DNA of 64,000 nt, taken from Rachycentron canadum. Lineage: Eukaryota > Chordata > Actinopteri > Carangiformes > Rachycentridae. The stretch is taken from positions 10,898,602 to 10,962,601 of the forward strand of contig CM076658.1 of the NCBI GenBank assembly GCA_038496675.1, in the 5' to 3' direction. This document shows, piece by piece, positions 50,481-62,290 of the stretch (within the stretch, counting starts at the first letter, position 1; each line of letters begins with the position of its first letter). The notes below the pieces were generated by a model. That model was not told where the DNA came from, did no database searches, and saw only the letters and a list, made by a program, of their open reading frames with translations. The position numbers and the translations under genes were made by a program.

Positions 50481-51079
50481 CTGGACTAAGATCCGAATGC
50501 CTGCCTGTACTGCCTCAAGGGACTATTGCGTTTTGCATAGCTGCTCTGTACCAAAAGACTAAACTTTGGCTGATTCAACAGTTACTTAAATGAAATCAGT
50601 ACGAAGATAAGAAAAAAGTTATCCTCGAGCAGAGCAGAGCCTCTTCTGCAAACATTTGCATAAATATAAAGTATGTATCAGTGTTTGGTGAAAAATATTA
50701 AGGAACAATTCAGATGATTGTAATGGAAATACTGTGAAGTTTCCTGGAAGAAAAAACAACTGATGCATTGAGTCTTTCTGATGACTCTTGGAGAGGAAAA
50801 TCTGTAGGCCTGTTGTATAAACTTTTATTAATCACTTTCATCAGCCAGACGTTACAGTTTTCAGAAATTTTCGAGGGCTGTAACCTGGATGGGTCGATCT
50901 CTGAGCTTCCAATGGTAATTGTTTGCCCTGGGCTCAGCTGACACCCTTTGCTGGGTATGTGAGGTGAGAAAATCACAAGTTTTGTAATTGGAGGCCTTGG
51001 TGTTCTGGTTTAAAACATTGTGTTCTTTTCTTTCCCACACAAACAGCCCTGTAGTACATCTGTGTAAGTTTTATCTAGA

Positions 51080-51347
51080 CAAAAGTAGCAACACCACACG
51101 GTAGAAATACTCTTACACTTTTATCTTGCAGCTGATAAAGGCAGGAGTAATTTTACTTAATATAATTAGGGTAATCCTGGGTAGTGGGTGACTTTCCCTC
51201 TGGGATCCATCTTATTTTAACTTATTAATCAATTTAAAATTTACATTATTGTTTTTGTATTTATCTAAATCTGCAAAATAGCTGGTAACTGTATTTACCT
51301 AAATAGTACAGTAAATGTAGTGGAGTGAAATCTCTTTTCCACCACTG
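51080..51347. mobile_element. hAT-like MITE upstream of dct
   Basis: Contains AAAAGTAGCAACACCACAC, TAAATGTAGTGGAGTGAAAT and the terminal TTTTCCACCACTG. It is the same family as the fragments at 6141 and 23966. The left terminal repeat is not recognisable. Confidence 0.55.
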
Positions 51348-52473
51348 CTCATTTTGCTCCAAAGAAATGGGAAATGGTAAACAGTCATAAGAACCTCGTC
51401 TGTGTTCTTTGAGAACAACGAAAGCGTAGTTCTCTTAAGAGACTGTACTACGAAAATGCCCCAGGGGAAGAAGACATTTTATGGATTTGATTTCTACCCA
51501 CACATTCACACCCATGCATTCACAAGGTTGCACTTGTGATTAGAAACAAGAAAGTCACTTGATGTTGGGTTTTCCTCCGACCTCTGTTTCTCATTTAACT
51601 TTGCTAACAAAAACAATGACAGCCAGACATTTCTTAAGCAGCCTTTGTTCTGAGGCAAGAACTCCTCACCCATCAAAGAAACTTAACAGTGAGAGAAATT
51701 CTTGATACTTAGATGTGTCTGTTTGACCCACACTGCTGACACATTCCAGTTGCCTGGCATGTGACTGCTGACCATTTAAGTACATGTAGTATTTAGAGTT
51801 AAAGGGAGTCTGCATTCCCCCACACTAAGGAGGACATTGTGAAGTGTTTTCCAGTGTTACATATCATTATTGATACATTATGAGGAATTAGAAAACGCCA
51901 TCTCTCCCTCACCTCTCTCTCATAATTTATAAAACAGCATGCTACATGATATATATCACAAGATGGAAACCGGATAAAATCCCAGCATGATGTCAATAAA
52001 TGGTGAGCATAAAATTAGATGTTTCCCTCTGGAAGCACATTCATTAATATTGTCTCCAGGGGCTCAACTGAAAATTTTAAGTTTGCAGTCAAATCCAAAA
52101 TATAAATATTAACAAATAATCAGTCATGGATTTGGAGGTTATCATATTTCTGTGAAATTGACAGATTTTAAATTGGTGTCTAAGGCTAAAGTATAGCATC
52201 TTTAAAGTGGTTAAGTATCAGATAAACATGAGTCTGGAATTGCAGCAGACATAAACACGGCCCAATGAGAAAATCCATGTGTGACCACTGAGTCCTTTCC
52301 ACAATAGGGCCTGTTAGGTTCACTGCACTCAACAGGATTAGTGAACAGATTCCTGGAAGTCGGATGGAATGTCCTATAGAAATTATTTCACATTTATATC
52401 TGTAAATAAGTTTGCAAGCATGTATGTGAGAGGAAAAAAAACAAAAAAAAAGCCTGAATGCAACCACTAATTT

Positions 52474-52537
52474 CATTGTTGTTCAGTGTAGTCATGGCTT
52501 GTCACGTGAAGGAAAATGTGTTGTTTTGCATGCAAAA
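52474..52537. promoter_or_regulatory. SOX / E-box / POU motif cluster upstream of dct
   Basis: Three sites lie within 64 bp: CATTGTT at 52474-52480 (reverse of the SOX consensus AACAATG), a perfect TCACGTGA at 52502-52509 (the preferred MITF/TFE E-box) and the 14-bp palindrome TTTTGCATGCAAAA at 52524-52537 (two facing POU half-sites). MITF and SOX10 are the known joint activators of DCT in pigment cells. The cluster is 2.3 kb upstream of the dct start. Use as an enhancer is inferred. Confidence 0.4.
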
Positions 52538-55489
52538 AGCGTAATCCATTTCAAAGCAGCATGTACACTAAAATCAAATCAAAGGTGAGATAACATTTAA
52601 TTCTATCAAGTAAAAAACATACCTACTAAAAGGCAGATTAGGAAAAAACAACCAAATGTGCAAATGTACATACCTTCTCGTTTGTGCAACATATATCAGA
52701 ACATATGAGATGTGTCCTTCAGAGATCATATCCTTGAAGCCTTTGTAATTTCAGATCATTTTTATTCAGTTGTTGTTTGTATCACTTTTTCCAGCCACAC
52801 TGAACTGACCACGCAGCCATTGGACTGACTAAAATGTAAACTCAAAATACTTGAGAGTGTCTTGTTGAATTCTCTCAACAATATATTATTGTATGGCCTC
52901 TCTTTTATATTATCTTTCAGATATTTCAATTCTGTCACTTGAAATACCTACTGGAAAATACCTTCTTCCCAAAAACCGAATGTGTGAATGTGTAAATAAA
53001 CAAAATCCATTATTCCTACTGAAACACAGGATGGTGCCAGAGAGCCATGGAGAAACAAGCAAGTGTGTATAATGCCATGCAAGACGTTGCGTGTTAGACT
53101 GAAAAATATGTCTAATAAAAGGATGCTGTTTCTTTTTAAATAAAAAATTAAAAAAAAAATGCTATCCGTACACCATTTCTGAAAATCCCACTCTCAGAAT
53201 AAGATCGCGAAAGAGGATTCTGAGGCGACACCATGGCAATATATTTACAAAACAAAACAAGGACAAAGTGGCAAGAATGAATTTAGATTTGCATATCACT
53301 CTGTGGTGGCAAAGCTTCTATTCACTGTTATTTCCTTTCACATATTCCCCCTCTCAGGTTCAACATAAGGATGTGCATAATAGTCCATAATGCATCTTTG
53401 AAGTAGAACTAATGAAACCATTCTGTAAATGGTCTTTCAACACAGGTGGCGGTGAAATTATCTACTTGTTACCATGTTGAGGGAGAAATGAATCCACTTT
53501 CTTGACAGCTTTGTGAATATTGCACTTAACAACAACTAACCCACTCTGCATAAGTTTTACTGGGCGATGTGTTTGCTAAATAATTGAGGGCTTTTTAAAA
53601 TTTTAATTTAGACCACTTCAGTTGCATTTACAGAGAACAGACCTTAGTGTCCTAGAAATTTCTGAAAAGCAACCAATTTAAATGTTTTTGCCTGTTTGTA
53701 TTTTGTATTTTATCAATATGTAATAGCAGGAGCCACTCGACAAACCCTGCCAGGCTCTTCCTCCATATTCACAGCAGTCTTTTAAATCAGCCTGTACCAA
53801 ATTAAAAGTAATTTTACTCTTAATGCACAGATACTTAAACATTGAAGGAGAATGGAACTCAGGTCATTTAAAACTCAGTCATTTTCCCCATAAGTGCAAA
53901 ATAAATTATCATAAACCAGCAGATGAAGATGAAAATTGAAATGGTCATTATTAATTTTCAATTTAAAAGCTCCCACGAAGTTCATTGTAAGTCCGATAAT
54001 ATAACACAGGTCATATGTTCGCCTGTAAATTATATCTCTTACCTCCATGGCAGCTATCTAATAAATTCATTAACAAAATACATCTAATCAATGCTTTTAA
54101 ATATCCAACTATTGAGATAATCTTTGCAAGTATTTTAAAAACTTCATTAAAATAAGTCCAAATCCACTTCCCTCTGCACTGATGGATATTATTCTGTCAG
54201 AAAATATCTGGTTAACCTTGCAAACAATGCTCATACGATACTAATGTTAACAATTACCAAACAACACATCTCATTTATATTTTGTACAGTTCTTTCCTGA
54301 TATGATGCTGATGTTTCTAGTTGGGTGATTTATTAAGTATGAACTTTTCATCCTTTTTGCATATAATTAAAACAGAAATGCCAAAGGGCCGACCTCAGAA
54401 AATGGTACTATGCTCATATTAGCAGTAGTATTTCAACCTGCATATTCAGTATGACAGTATATAGAAGTCCGAGAGACTGATTCTATATAAGGTAGATGCA
54501 GTGTGTGTAGACAGTAGCAGGGGGGCAGTGTTGCTGTTCCCGGTGCCCTTCGCTTCAGTGGAATGACTGGCCTTTACAGTTTGCATTTCCTTCAGGATGC
54601 TCCAACCAAATATGCCATGAAATAGTGTAGGATTGGACATCTTTGTACTTTAACTGTCACCATTTCAAATCTCAACCATGCCAAGCGGTGACTGACAGTA
54701 TATACAGTGGACTGGGTGGTATGCAGTCTTGTGAAATGAGCAGCCTGTATAGAGTTTTAATCCTCTTTATGACTCCTATCCATCTCCAAATTAATATCTA
54801 GGGGCCACATATCCCTCTGCACTATAGTTTGTACTTGTATAACCCACTTCTCTAGCAAACTGATCAAATTATTCACTGGAAAATAAGATTAATAGTTATG
54901 CTGTGAAACACGCTTCAGGTCAATTATTTGGGAGATTCCAATGATATACTCATTACACTATAAAGCCAATTCAAGGACAAGCAGCATGAAGAACTGTGTT
55001 GTAGATTAATCACCATTAAAGGTCAACATGCGTTCAAATTGACGAAGATGCTATCCATTTTCATCAGTATGAAAAGCACAGTATATGTGAAACCTATAAT
55101 GCTCATTACATGCATTTAAACGGGTCTGTCCTAATTACTAATCAGTCTCTTGTACCATTAGAGATGGAAATTAGAAATACAAAACAGACCCCTGGGCATC
55201 ATTCACTCAGAATATATTAGTTTCCATTTATACTAGTGTTGGCATTTTGAAAATGAAAACCTACAACTCTGGAGACTTTGTCAAATATTGTAATATTTCC
55301 AAGACAGGATCCACACTTTTCATTACTTAAGCTAAAATCTCTTGAAGTGTGTACCACTAAAGGACAATTGTTTGTGAATAAAACAGAGTAGTGTGATACA
55401 TTTTTGTTCAACTGGCTTCTAAAAAACAAAACTATACTGTTTATTTTGCTATGCCCCAATCAGAATATTGGCTAGACCCTTCAGTGATT

Positions 55490-55750
55490 CTTTCTTCAGT
55501 GATTCCCGCCCACCTCTCTGGCAGCTTACCGATTTACATTTGAGCATAATGCAAGCATTAGAGGAGGCACAAGGCAGCCCTGATAAGTTACAAAGTGCTC
55601 CAGGGGTAAACCTCGTAAGAGAGGGTTTGGAGTTATTTACAGCGTTCAAATCCTTCAAAAATTCATGTCTGGAGGATGAGATTGGTTTTGCAGTTGATGC
55701 TTTGCACATAAAGCAAACACAATACATATGGAGGGTGTTTAGCTGTAAAT
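55490..55750. promoter_or_regulatory. candidate conserved non-coding element
   Basis: Low-repeat, balanced-composition sequence open on both strands for about 100 codons. The predicted peptides have no recognisable domain. Openness in overlapping antisense frames suggests biased composition or a constrained non-coding element more than a gene. Confidence 0.2.
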
Positions 55751-57199
55751 GACCAGATGACATTAATTCTAATTGACTGATCTCATCCCATGCTTAGGAC
55801 CAGTGTGTATGATACTGCTAAGGACACAAGGGTCCTGTCAAGGCACAATGTTACACACAAAGCAACAAAACAGAAACACTAAGACTGGCTTAAGAAATGA
55901 GGAACACAGGAGACTAAAAATGATTTTTAAATGCAATTTAATTTTCAATGAAGCAATACTTAAGTTGTATGGCATTTTCTATTCAAAGATATGTTTTGAT
56001 TGTGCAGTTCTCATAATAAGAGTGCTCAAATTTTGCAAAGCCATTACAAAGGAGGTTAAAGGCAATGGAATTCCTTCTTATCAGAAATGCTTTCTGTACA
56101 GTTGTTCCATTTGAAATGCATTTAATTGCAAATAGAAAAGAAGAGAGAGAAAGCCAACAATGCAAGGGGCTGAAGCATTTTTCTCGTCTGCTTTGAGTGA
56201 GCGTATTCAAATCTAAGCGGGCAGACAATGAAGGAAAGGAATCGTGCTCTGAATAGCCTCTCTCTCTCCTTTTCATTCCCAGGCCAATCCACAGCCGTCT
56301 TCTTCTCTGCTGTTAGGGGCGGGCTTTCCACTCGCAAGCTTCAACTTCCTCGCTACTGTAGAACAACACATCCACCTGATAGCACAGGAACAGCAGACGT
56401 GTAGGCACTATTCATCATGTCACTGTGAGAGACCTGCTGTGTGGGAGGCTGGAGTCCTCTGTAGATATTTTCTATGACAATCTTCGTGACATACTTGGAG
56501 TCCATGTTGTGCTTGCACACAGCTATTCACCCACTTGTTTGACAAGGATGGCGCTCCTTACTTGAGTCAGGCTTTGTCAGGCCTTTCCTCTAAAGCCATG
56601 TCCAAGCCTTGACCCGGGATCCCTCTCCCCACTTATTCCAATGAGGGGAGGAGTATCTGGGGATCATGGGGCACAAAGTGCTTGAAGCCTGTGCCTTTGT
56701 TGGGGCAAGCTGAGGGAGAGCACCCCCAGCAGATATGCTGACAGTCTCATGGGAGCAAGAGAAGAAGTTGAAGCAAGAAAGTGCACCCTTCAAACTTTCC
56801 AGTGCAGTGCTAGGAATTCTATTTCTTCTCAACAAAGATTTATACATATTTATACAAGCCCAAATACTGATAGGAAGGTGGTAGAAAAAAAAATCTTGGA
56901 ATTGCAGAGGTAAACTATATGTAAATGCCATAAAGTAATAGACTTGTAGTGCAAATCACACCATTTTATCTTTAATTTTGCTTTCGTACCCTCCCCACTC
57001 CCCCCCATCCTCTTTCCTCTGGCTTAAAGGTGCATCAGAGATATGCATTTAAGCATATTCAGAACACGGGGCGTGAAATTAAATGTGTGGCAGAGTGAGA
57101 AAAATATACAGACGCTGGAGATGCCTTAAAAATAGTCATTTATGCAGATGGAGAGGAGTGAAATCATTTGCAATGGGATGACCCTCTCTCCAAGCATTT

Positions 57200-57420
57200 C
57201 TCCCCTCACTGTTCTTCCCTAATCTTGCACTGTATCTTCATTTTTCATTGAACTCGCCAGTTTGCTGCTAAGCAGCCTTGTAGATAAGGCAAAGTGCTAA
57301 AAGGAGACGACAGAAGGAGCTCAGTGGGCCCGTTTCTATTGCACTTTCACCCAAGGCAATGGGCAGAATTTAACGGATTCCTTCCAACATATGTTTTTGC
57401 CAGATAAGTAAACAGTGTGT
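57200..57420. promoter_or_regulatory. candidate conserved non-coding element
   Basis: Complex sequence with few repeats, including AAGCAGCCTTGTAGATAAGG (a GATA core) and CTATTGCACTTTCACCC. Texture only; no coding frame. Confidence 0.22.
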
Positions 57421-58029
57421 GTCGGAAATGAAAAAAAAGCATTTGCAATTTAATGACATTACAGCTCCCAGCTTAGCCCGCCGTGCTGCGAGGCGAGGAG
57501 CAGAGAAAGGGGAGAGCGGAAGAATGGAACCGGGTGTCATCAATGTTTTTTTTTCTTTTCCCTTGCAAGAAGCAGCACTGAATTCTTCTTATTCTTTTCA
57601 AACCCCTTCCCTTCTCCATCCCTTCCTGCTATTTTGTTCTCTTGCCCATAGTTTCCTCGCCTTTGTCAGAATGAAATTATCTATTATTTTATTCAGAAAA
57701 CTTGCCATCCCCTGCCATTCTACCCTCTCCAACATCTGATTCTCTCAGATTTTCTGAGCTAAAACACATCTTCCCCGGCCATGGTGCTCTTACTCTCTCT
57801 CTTACACTCTCTGTCTCTCTCCCTCACCCCCCTTCTCTTACCATCCTTTGTCTGGCTTCATCAAAGTGCAATAGATGCTTGGCACAATAAAGAAGAGCAA
57901 GCCTCCATGTTGTCATAACATTCAGACCTAATATGAGGACCAGTAGTAGGTGATGAGATGGAGAGAGAATCACCTCAGAGTCTATATTTCAGTGGCGGTA
58001 AACGATCCATCCATCCTATGTGAAACTCA

Positions 58030-58400
58030 GTGATTTTCCTCTTTTCTCCCTGGCGGCTGTCAGGCAGCTGCCTTATTATAGAAGGCTAATTGTGCAGGAA
58101 AGCAGATTATGAGAGTGGTAGGATGTACTCCTTGACCATGTGCTAATGTGATGACAAGTTTGGGGACCCTCTAAGCAAAAGGCGTCGCACGCCAGGGCAC
58201 TTTTGGCACTGGCTATAATCTGCCTTTGGTATTAACTCAGCAAACCGGCTTGTTTGAGTATGGATCAATCGCTCGCTCATTATTTTTACAAGAAAGCTTT
58301 ATATTCAAGGCGCTTTCCTGGTGTTGATCTCTCATTAACCATGCTATGTAAATGCACTGCCAATCCCTGTGTAAGGGATACGTCACCCCGGGGCCCAAGG
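58030..58400. promoter_or_regulatory. candidate conserved non-coding element
   Basis: About 370 bp of high-complexity sequence containing GGCTGTCAGGCAGCTGCC, GGCTAATTGTGC, GGCACTGGCTATAATCTG and CCATGCTATGTAAATGCAC (an octamer-like core). No repeats or coding frame. It is the strongest enhancer-like stretch in the window by eye. Confidence 0.3.
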
Positions 58401-60297
58401 CTTGCAGAAGCATGTTAAGGGGGGAAGAAGGGGCAGGAAATTTGGGTCAGTTGCATTCGCCAAAAGTTGAATTTCAGGTTTTGCTTAAAGCCCCCTGCTC
58501 AGCTTTTCTCTTTTAATGTGTTTTTGTTTGGTGATGTTATGTTTTAAATGTCAGCCCTGGAGCTGTCCAGCAATTTAGGAGGCACAAAAAAAGCCCCGTC
58601 TCAGTATCGCTTCCAAGTGTTCATGTTACCTCTGTAATCACTGCTGGCTGCAACATTACACACACTCTATTCACTCATGGTCTTTTATCACCTCTGAGTG
58701 TATTGACTGTACAGGTAAAAGGTTAGATAGGGTCAGACTGAGGTGATAATATTACAGGACAAACAGAAACGCCTGATACACCGTGTTGAGTGGCGATATG
58801 GTGTTATTAGCCGCCTGCCACTAAACCAACTTATTTATCAGAGCAGAAGGGACCTGACATGTGACACTGGGTCTTGAATCAGCCATGAACTGAATTAGCT
58901 GTCAACATGCATTGTGCATCAAATTAAAGGGGGAAATATTTCAACTTGTTTACTCATTTCTTACATACGCATACAAACATCCAACAATTCATGGTGCTCA
59001 GACATCTGTTTGCCTGACAAGAGCTCATGAGGCATGTGGTATGTGAAATAGAGGATTCTGCCATATTTGGCTTCACTGTGCACTGGCATGGTGAATGACG
59101 CAACAGGAAAGTGAACCTGACAGCACCAGGCATCGGCTTGGCATTTCTTTTGCGCCCTACATACATAAATCTCTTATTACTGCTCTGTGTTAGCTGTGTA
59201 TATTTTTACACCTGTCTGCACTAATATCAAAGTGCAGATGTTTGCTTTTAGAAATTCAAGTTCATTTGTGTCTCCTGTAAGAGTTTGTATGGGTGCCATC
59301 TCGCTGAGGAGGAAAAAAACATGGTGCTATTCCCAGGTTTCATTCTGGTTTGAAAAGGACTGTCAAAGGGCACTGTTCCACTTGACCCATTTTATTTTTT
59401 TCATACAAACAACTTCAGTGTGTTTTGAATTAACATGTTCAAAGTTCCATACTTTTCCATGGATGTGTCATGCGAAGCAGCACTAGACAGTTCAATGTAA
59501 TACACTTCTGGTCTTTATTTGTACCACACTTGTAATTGCTATTGGTAACTTAGACAGCTATTTACTTTGCAGAAGAAGAGAATGAATAAAGCCATGTCTC
59601 ATACATGAGAAATGATTAAGAAAAAATATTTAGAGATGAGAACCTCTCAGTGGCTCAGAGTAGAGAGCAAGAGAGGGAGAGAAAGAGACAGATGTCTCTG
59701 TGTCTGCAGGTACTTCAGCAGCTCCTATCCTTGTAACATTTTTGTTAGCAGCGCAGTGAGAGTGAAGGCCAGACTTTTGATTGCTTTCCCTGTCTCACAT
59801 CCTTTTATAGATCCCCATTCTTCCTACACACAAGCAAACAAATCAAGTATAAATACTATGTTCAAAAGCCATTACCTTCAATGTAACCCTATTTGTGGTT
59901 ACAAAGAACATGGAAAATTTCAGCAACACAATATGACTAGGCACAGCACGATGATGTGGATAAAGCGCATGGGATGTCTGAGGGACCCCTGCATGTGATA
60001 TCTGGAAGGACCATTAATAATAGATTTGTTCTGAGGACCTTCACATTACTTCCCAATTAAGGTATGAAGTCATGCTCCTTCATCAGTATAACTAATGGCA
60101 CATTTCATGAACCAGCCATGTTTTGAGATTAAAGACATGTTTTGCAAATGTTGGATTTTCTGCTGAATATGATAAGGTGCCCGAAAGAATTATTGCTTTG
60201 CTGTCACCCGAGTACATACATTCAGGCTCTTTATATTGTCATTACTAAGGCATCTATATGGTTGTTCCAGAGCATTACACCATGGCTGCAAAACGTG

Positions 60298-60304
<7 letters not shown>

Positions 60305-60334
<30 letters not shown>
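60305..60334 (+). repeat. (GT)15 microsatellite
   Basis: A pure GT run, preceded by an interrupted GTGTGTGTGC segment from about 60295. Confidence 0.95.
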
Positions 60335-60336
<2 letters not shown>

Positions 60337-60739
60337 GGGGAGGGTAAAAAAAACACAGACGAGAGATCAGTTTCAGCTCTATTAAACAAATACTATTACA
60401 CCTGACACTTTAAAAGTTAATAACATTACAGCTATGAAGAAATCACCTTTTGCAGTTTGGACTCTAACAGAAAAGTACTGCAAGCAGAATGACAAGCCTC
60501 CTCCACTGATAGAGACAAAAATCCAAGGCCCCGTCCACTGGATGGCTTCTACGGGATTCCAATATTTCACTGCACAAAGATTAGTTATGGAGTGACATAT
60601 CATTTGGCAATGATCTATTTTGCCACTGTTAATTACAACAAGTCTGCAGAATCTGACTGCTAAACCTCGATATCACAATACAGGGTGTGAATCCCAAATC
60701 AAGCTTTTGCACACCATAATCCTGTTAAAATGTAATAAA

Positions 60740-61180
60740 TAATCCCTGTGAATTAATGTTGGCAATATTTCATTTTAATAAGTTCTTGTAAAATGGAGAG
60801 AGAGAGGGGAAATTGATGGCATTACAGCTCACTCACTTCAAGTGTGATTGTGAGTGTGCAGGAGGAAATCATTCCTTCTCATTAAAGGTGCAATCTTCGA
60901 GCCCCCCAGATCTTTGTTGTAATAACTGGGGAAAATAATCTCTTTTATTGATAGGCACATGTAGCAGAGAGTATGCCAACTGACAGGTACTTATCTTTTG
61001 CCTCTGTCCTGTGTTATAGAAAGATATAATTCTTTGTGACTGCTCCTCGGGGCATCAGCTCTTCAACTTCATTATTTCTACTTATGATAGATATATTTTT
61101 TCCTTGAAAACCTGAGAATTAATACGAGAGCCAGCAATCTCTGCCAGCGGTCATTTGGAAATGGAACAAAAAATGTCATG
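60740..61180. promoter_or_regulatory. candidate conserved non-coding element
   Basis: Dense in homeodomain and GATA-type cores (GAATTAATGTT, TTTATTGATAGGC, TATGATAGATA) within complex sequence that lacks repeats apart from one short GA run. No coding frame. The regulatory target is unknown: it could be dct or a more distant developmental gene. Confidence 0.3.
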
Positions 61181-62260
61181 TCAGTTTAAAGAACATTTTT
61201 TAAGGCTGCTCACTGACATTATTCTAATTTATTGATGGATTCGTTGAATAATCCTATGCCTCATGTTTTAGGTTATTAACGTAATGATTTCAGTTACTAC
61301 CTAGCAGCTATAGGATCTTTTTGAAAAATATCTAATCTTGTCACCCCACAACATCTGAACAAGAAGTTTCTTTATTTACTCTATTCTTGAATTATATATA
61401 TTACATTATATTTTGAAACCAGTCTTTTTAATGTCTGAATATGGGTGTAAAATGATAATCCTCCAAAATAATACTGACCATGAATATAAAGTTATTAGTG
61501 CAATGAGTTCCTTTAGACAGCAGTGGGAGCTTTAGAGTTAGACAGCCTGCTCAGAGCAGAGTGTGTTTCTCACTTAGCACATTTCATTCTGTTTTAAAGT
61601 GACTCAGATACAACAGACATCTTAAGCTGGGTCTGGTCTTCATGACAGATCCCAGCACGGTTTATACTTAGGTACCCAGAAAAAAAAACTACATTCTGTT
61701 TTGGGGTGAAGGTTAAAATCAATACTTTAGAAATTCTTAAAATTTTGGAGGTCATGGATAGATGTTTTATTTTTCAGTTATTTCTTTTTGACTTCAGCGG
61801 TGTGATGAGAAAACTTATCCCTTGTGTTCTGTTGACATTGGCTTCACTCCCTCGTTGTTTGCCGTCCCATAAATCCCAATGCCTTATGTGTAAAAAAATA
61901 ATATTAAAAGCTGCAAAAATCAATCACTTTTTGCTTCAGATAGTTTATTTTATTTTATTTTGACCTTGTGTGTGTGGAAGAGTATTGACGTTGTAACCTT
62001 TCCCTTAAACTTCTTACTTCTTATTTCACATTTAAGGAAGGTAACAAAACACCATAAAACATACCAACACCAAAAAGGCAAATGTTTTATGTTCCGTGTA
62101 GGGTATTGTATGTGCTATGAAGAAATACAGATTTGATTCATTTACTAAAATTCACGAACAGACATATATTTGTGGGTAGTTAAGACGCCAGATTCCAGGT
62201 CTCTAAAAAATAAAACTTATTTTCTGTAATGGATCTTTCTAACAACATTTTTTAAGTGAA

Positions 62261-62290
62261 TTTTTTTTTTTTTTTTTTGGGGGGGGGGGG
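62261..62290 (+). repeat. T18/G12 homopolymer junction
   Basis: Eighteen T are followed directly by twelve G. Length is uncertain in short-read assemblies. Confidence 0.85.

Noticed and set aside
55449..55763. Overlapping antisense frames of 104 and 94 codons as a gene pair
   Set aside because: Neither has a domain or start context. Reported only as a possible non-coding element.
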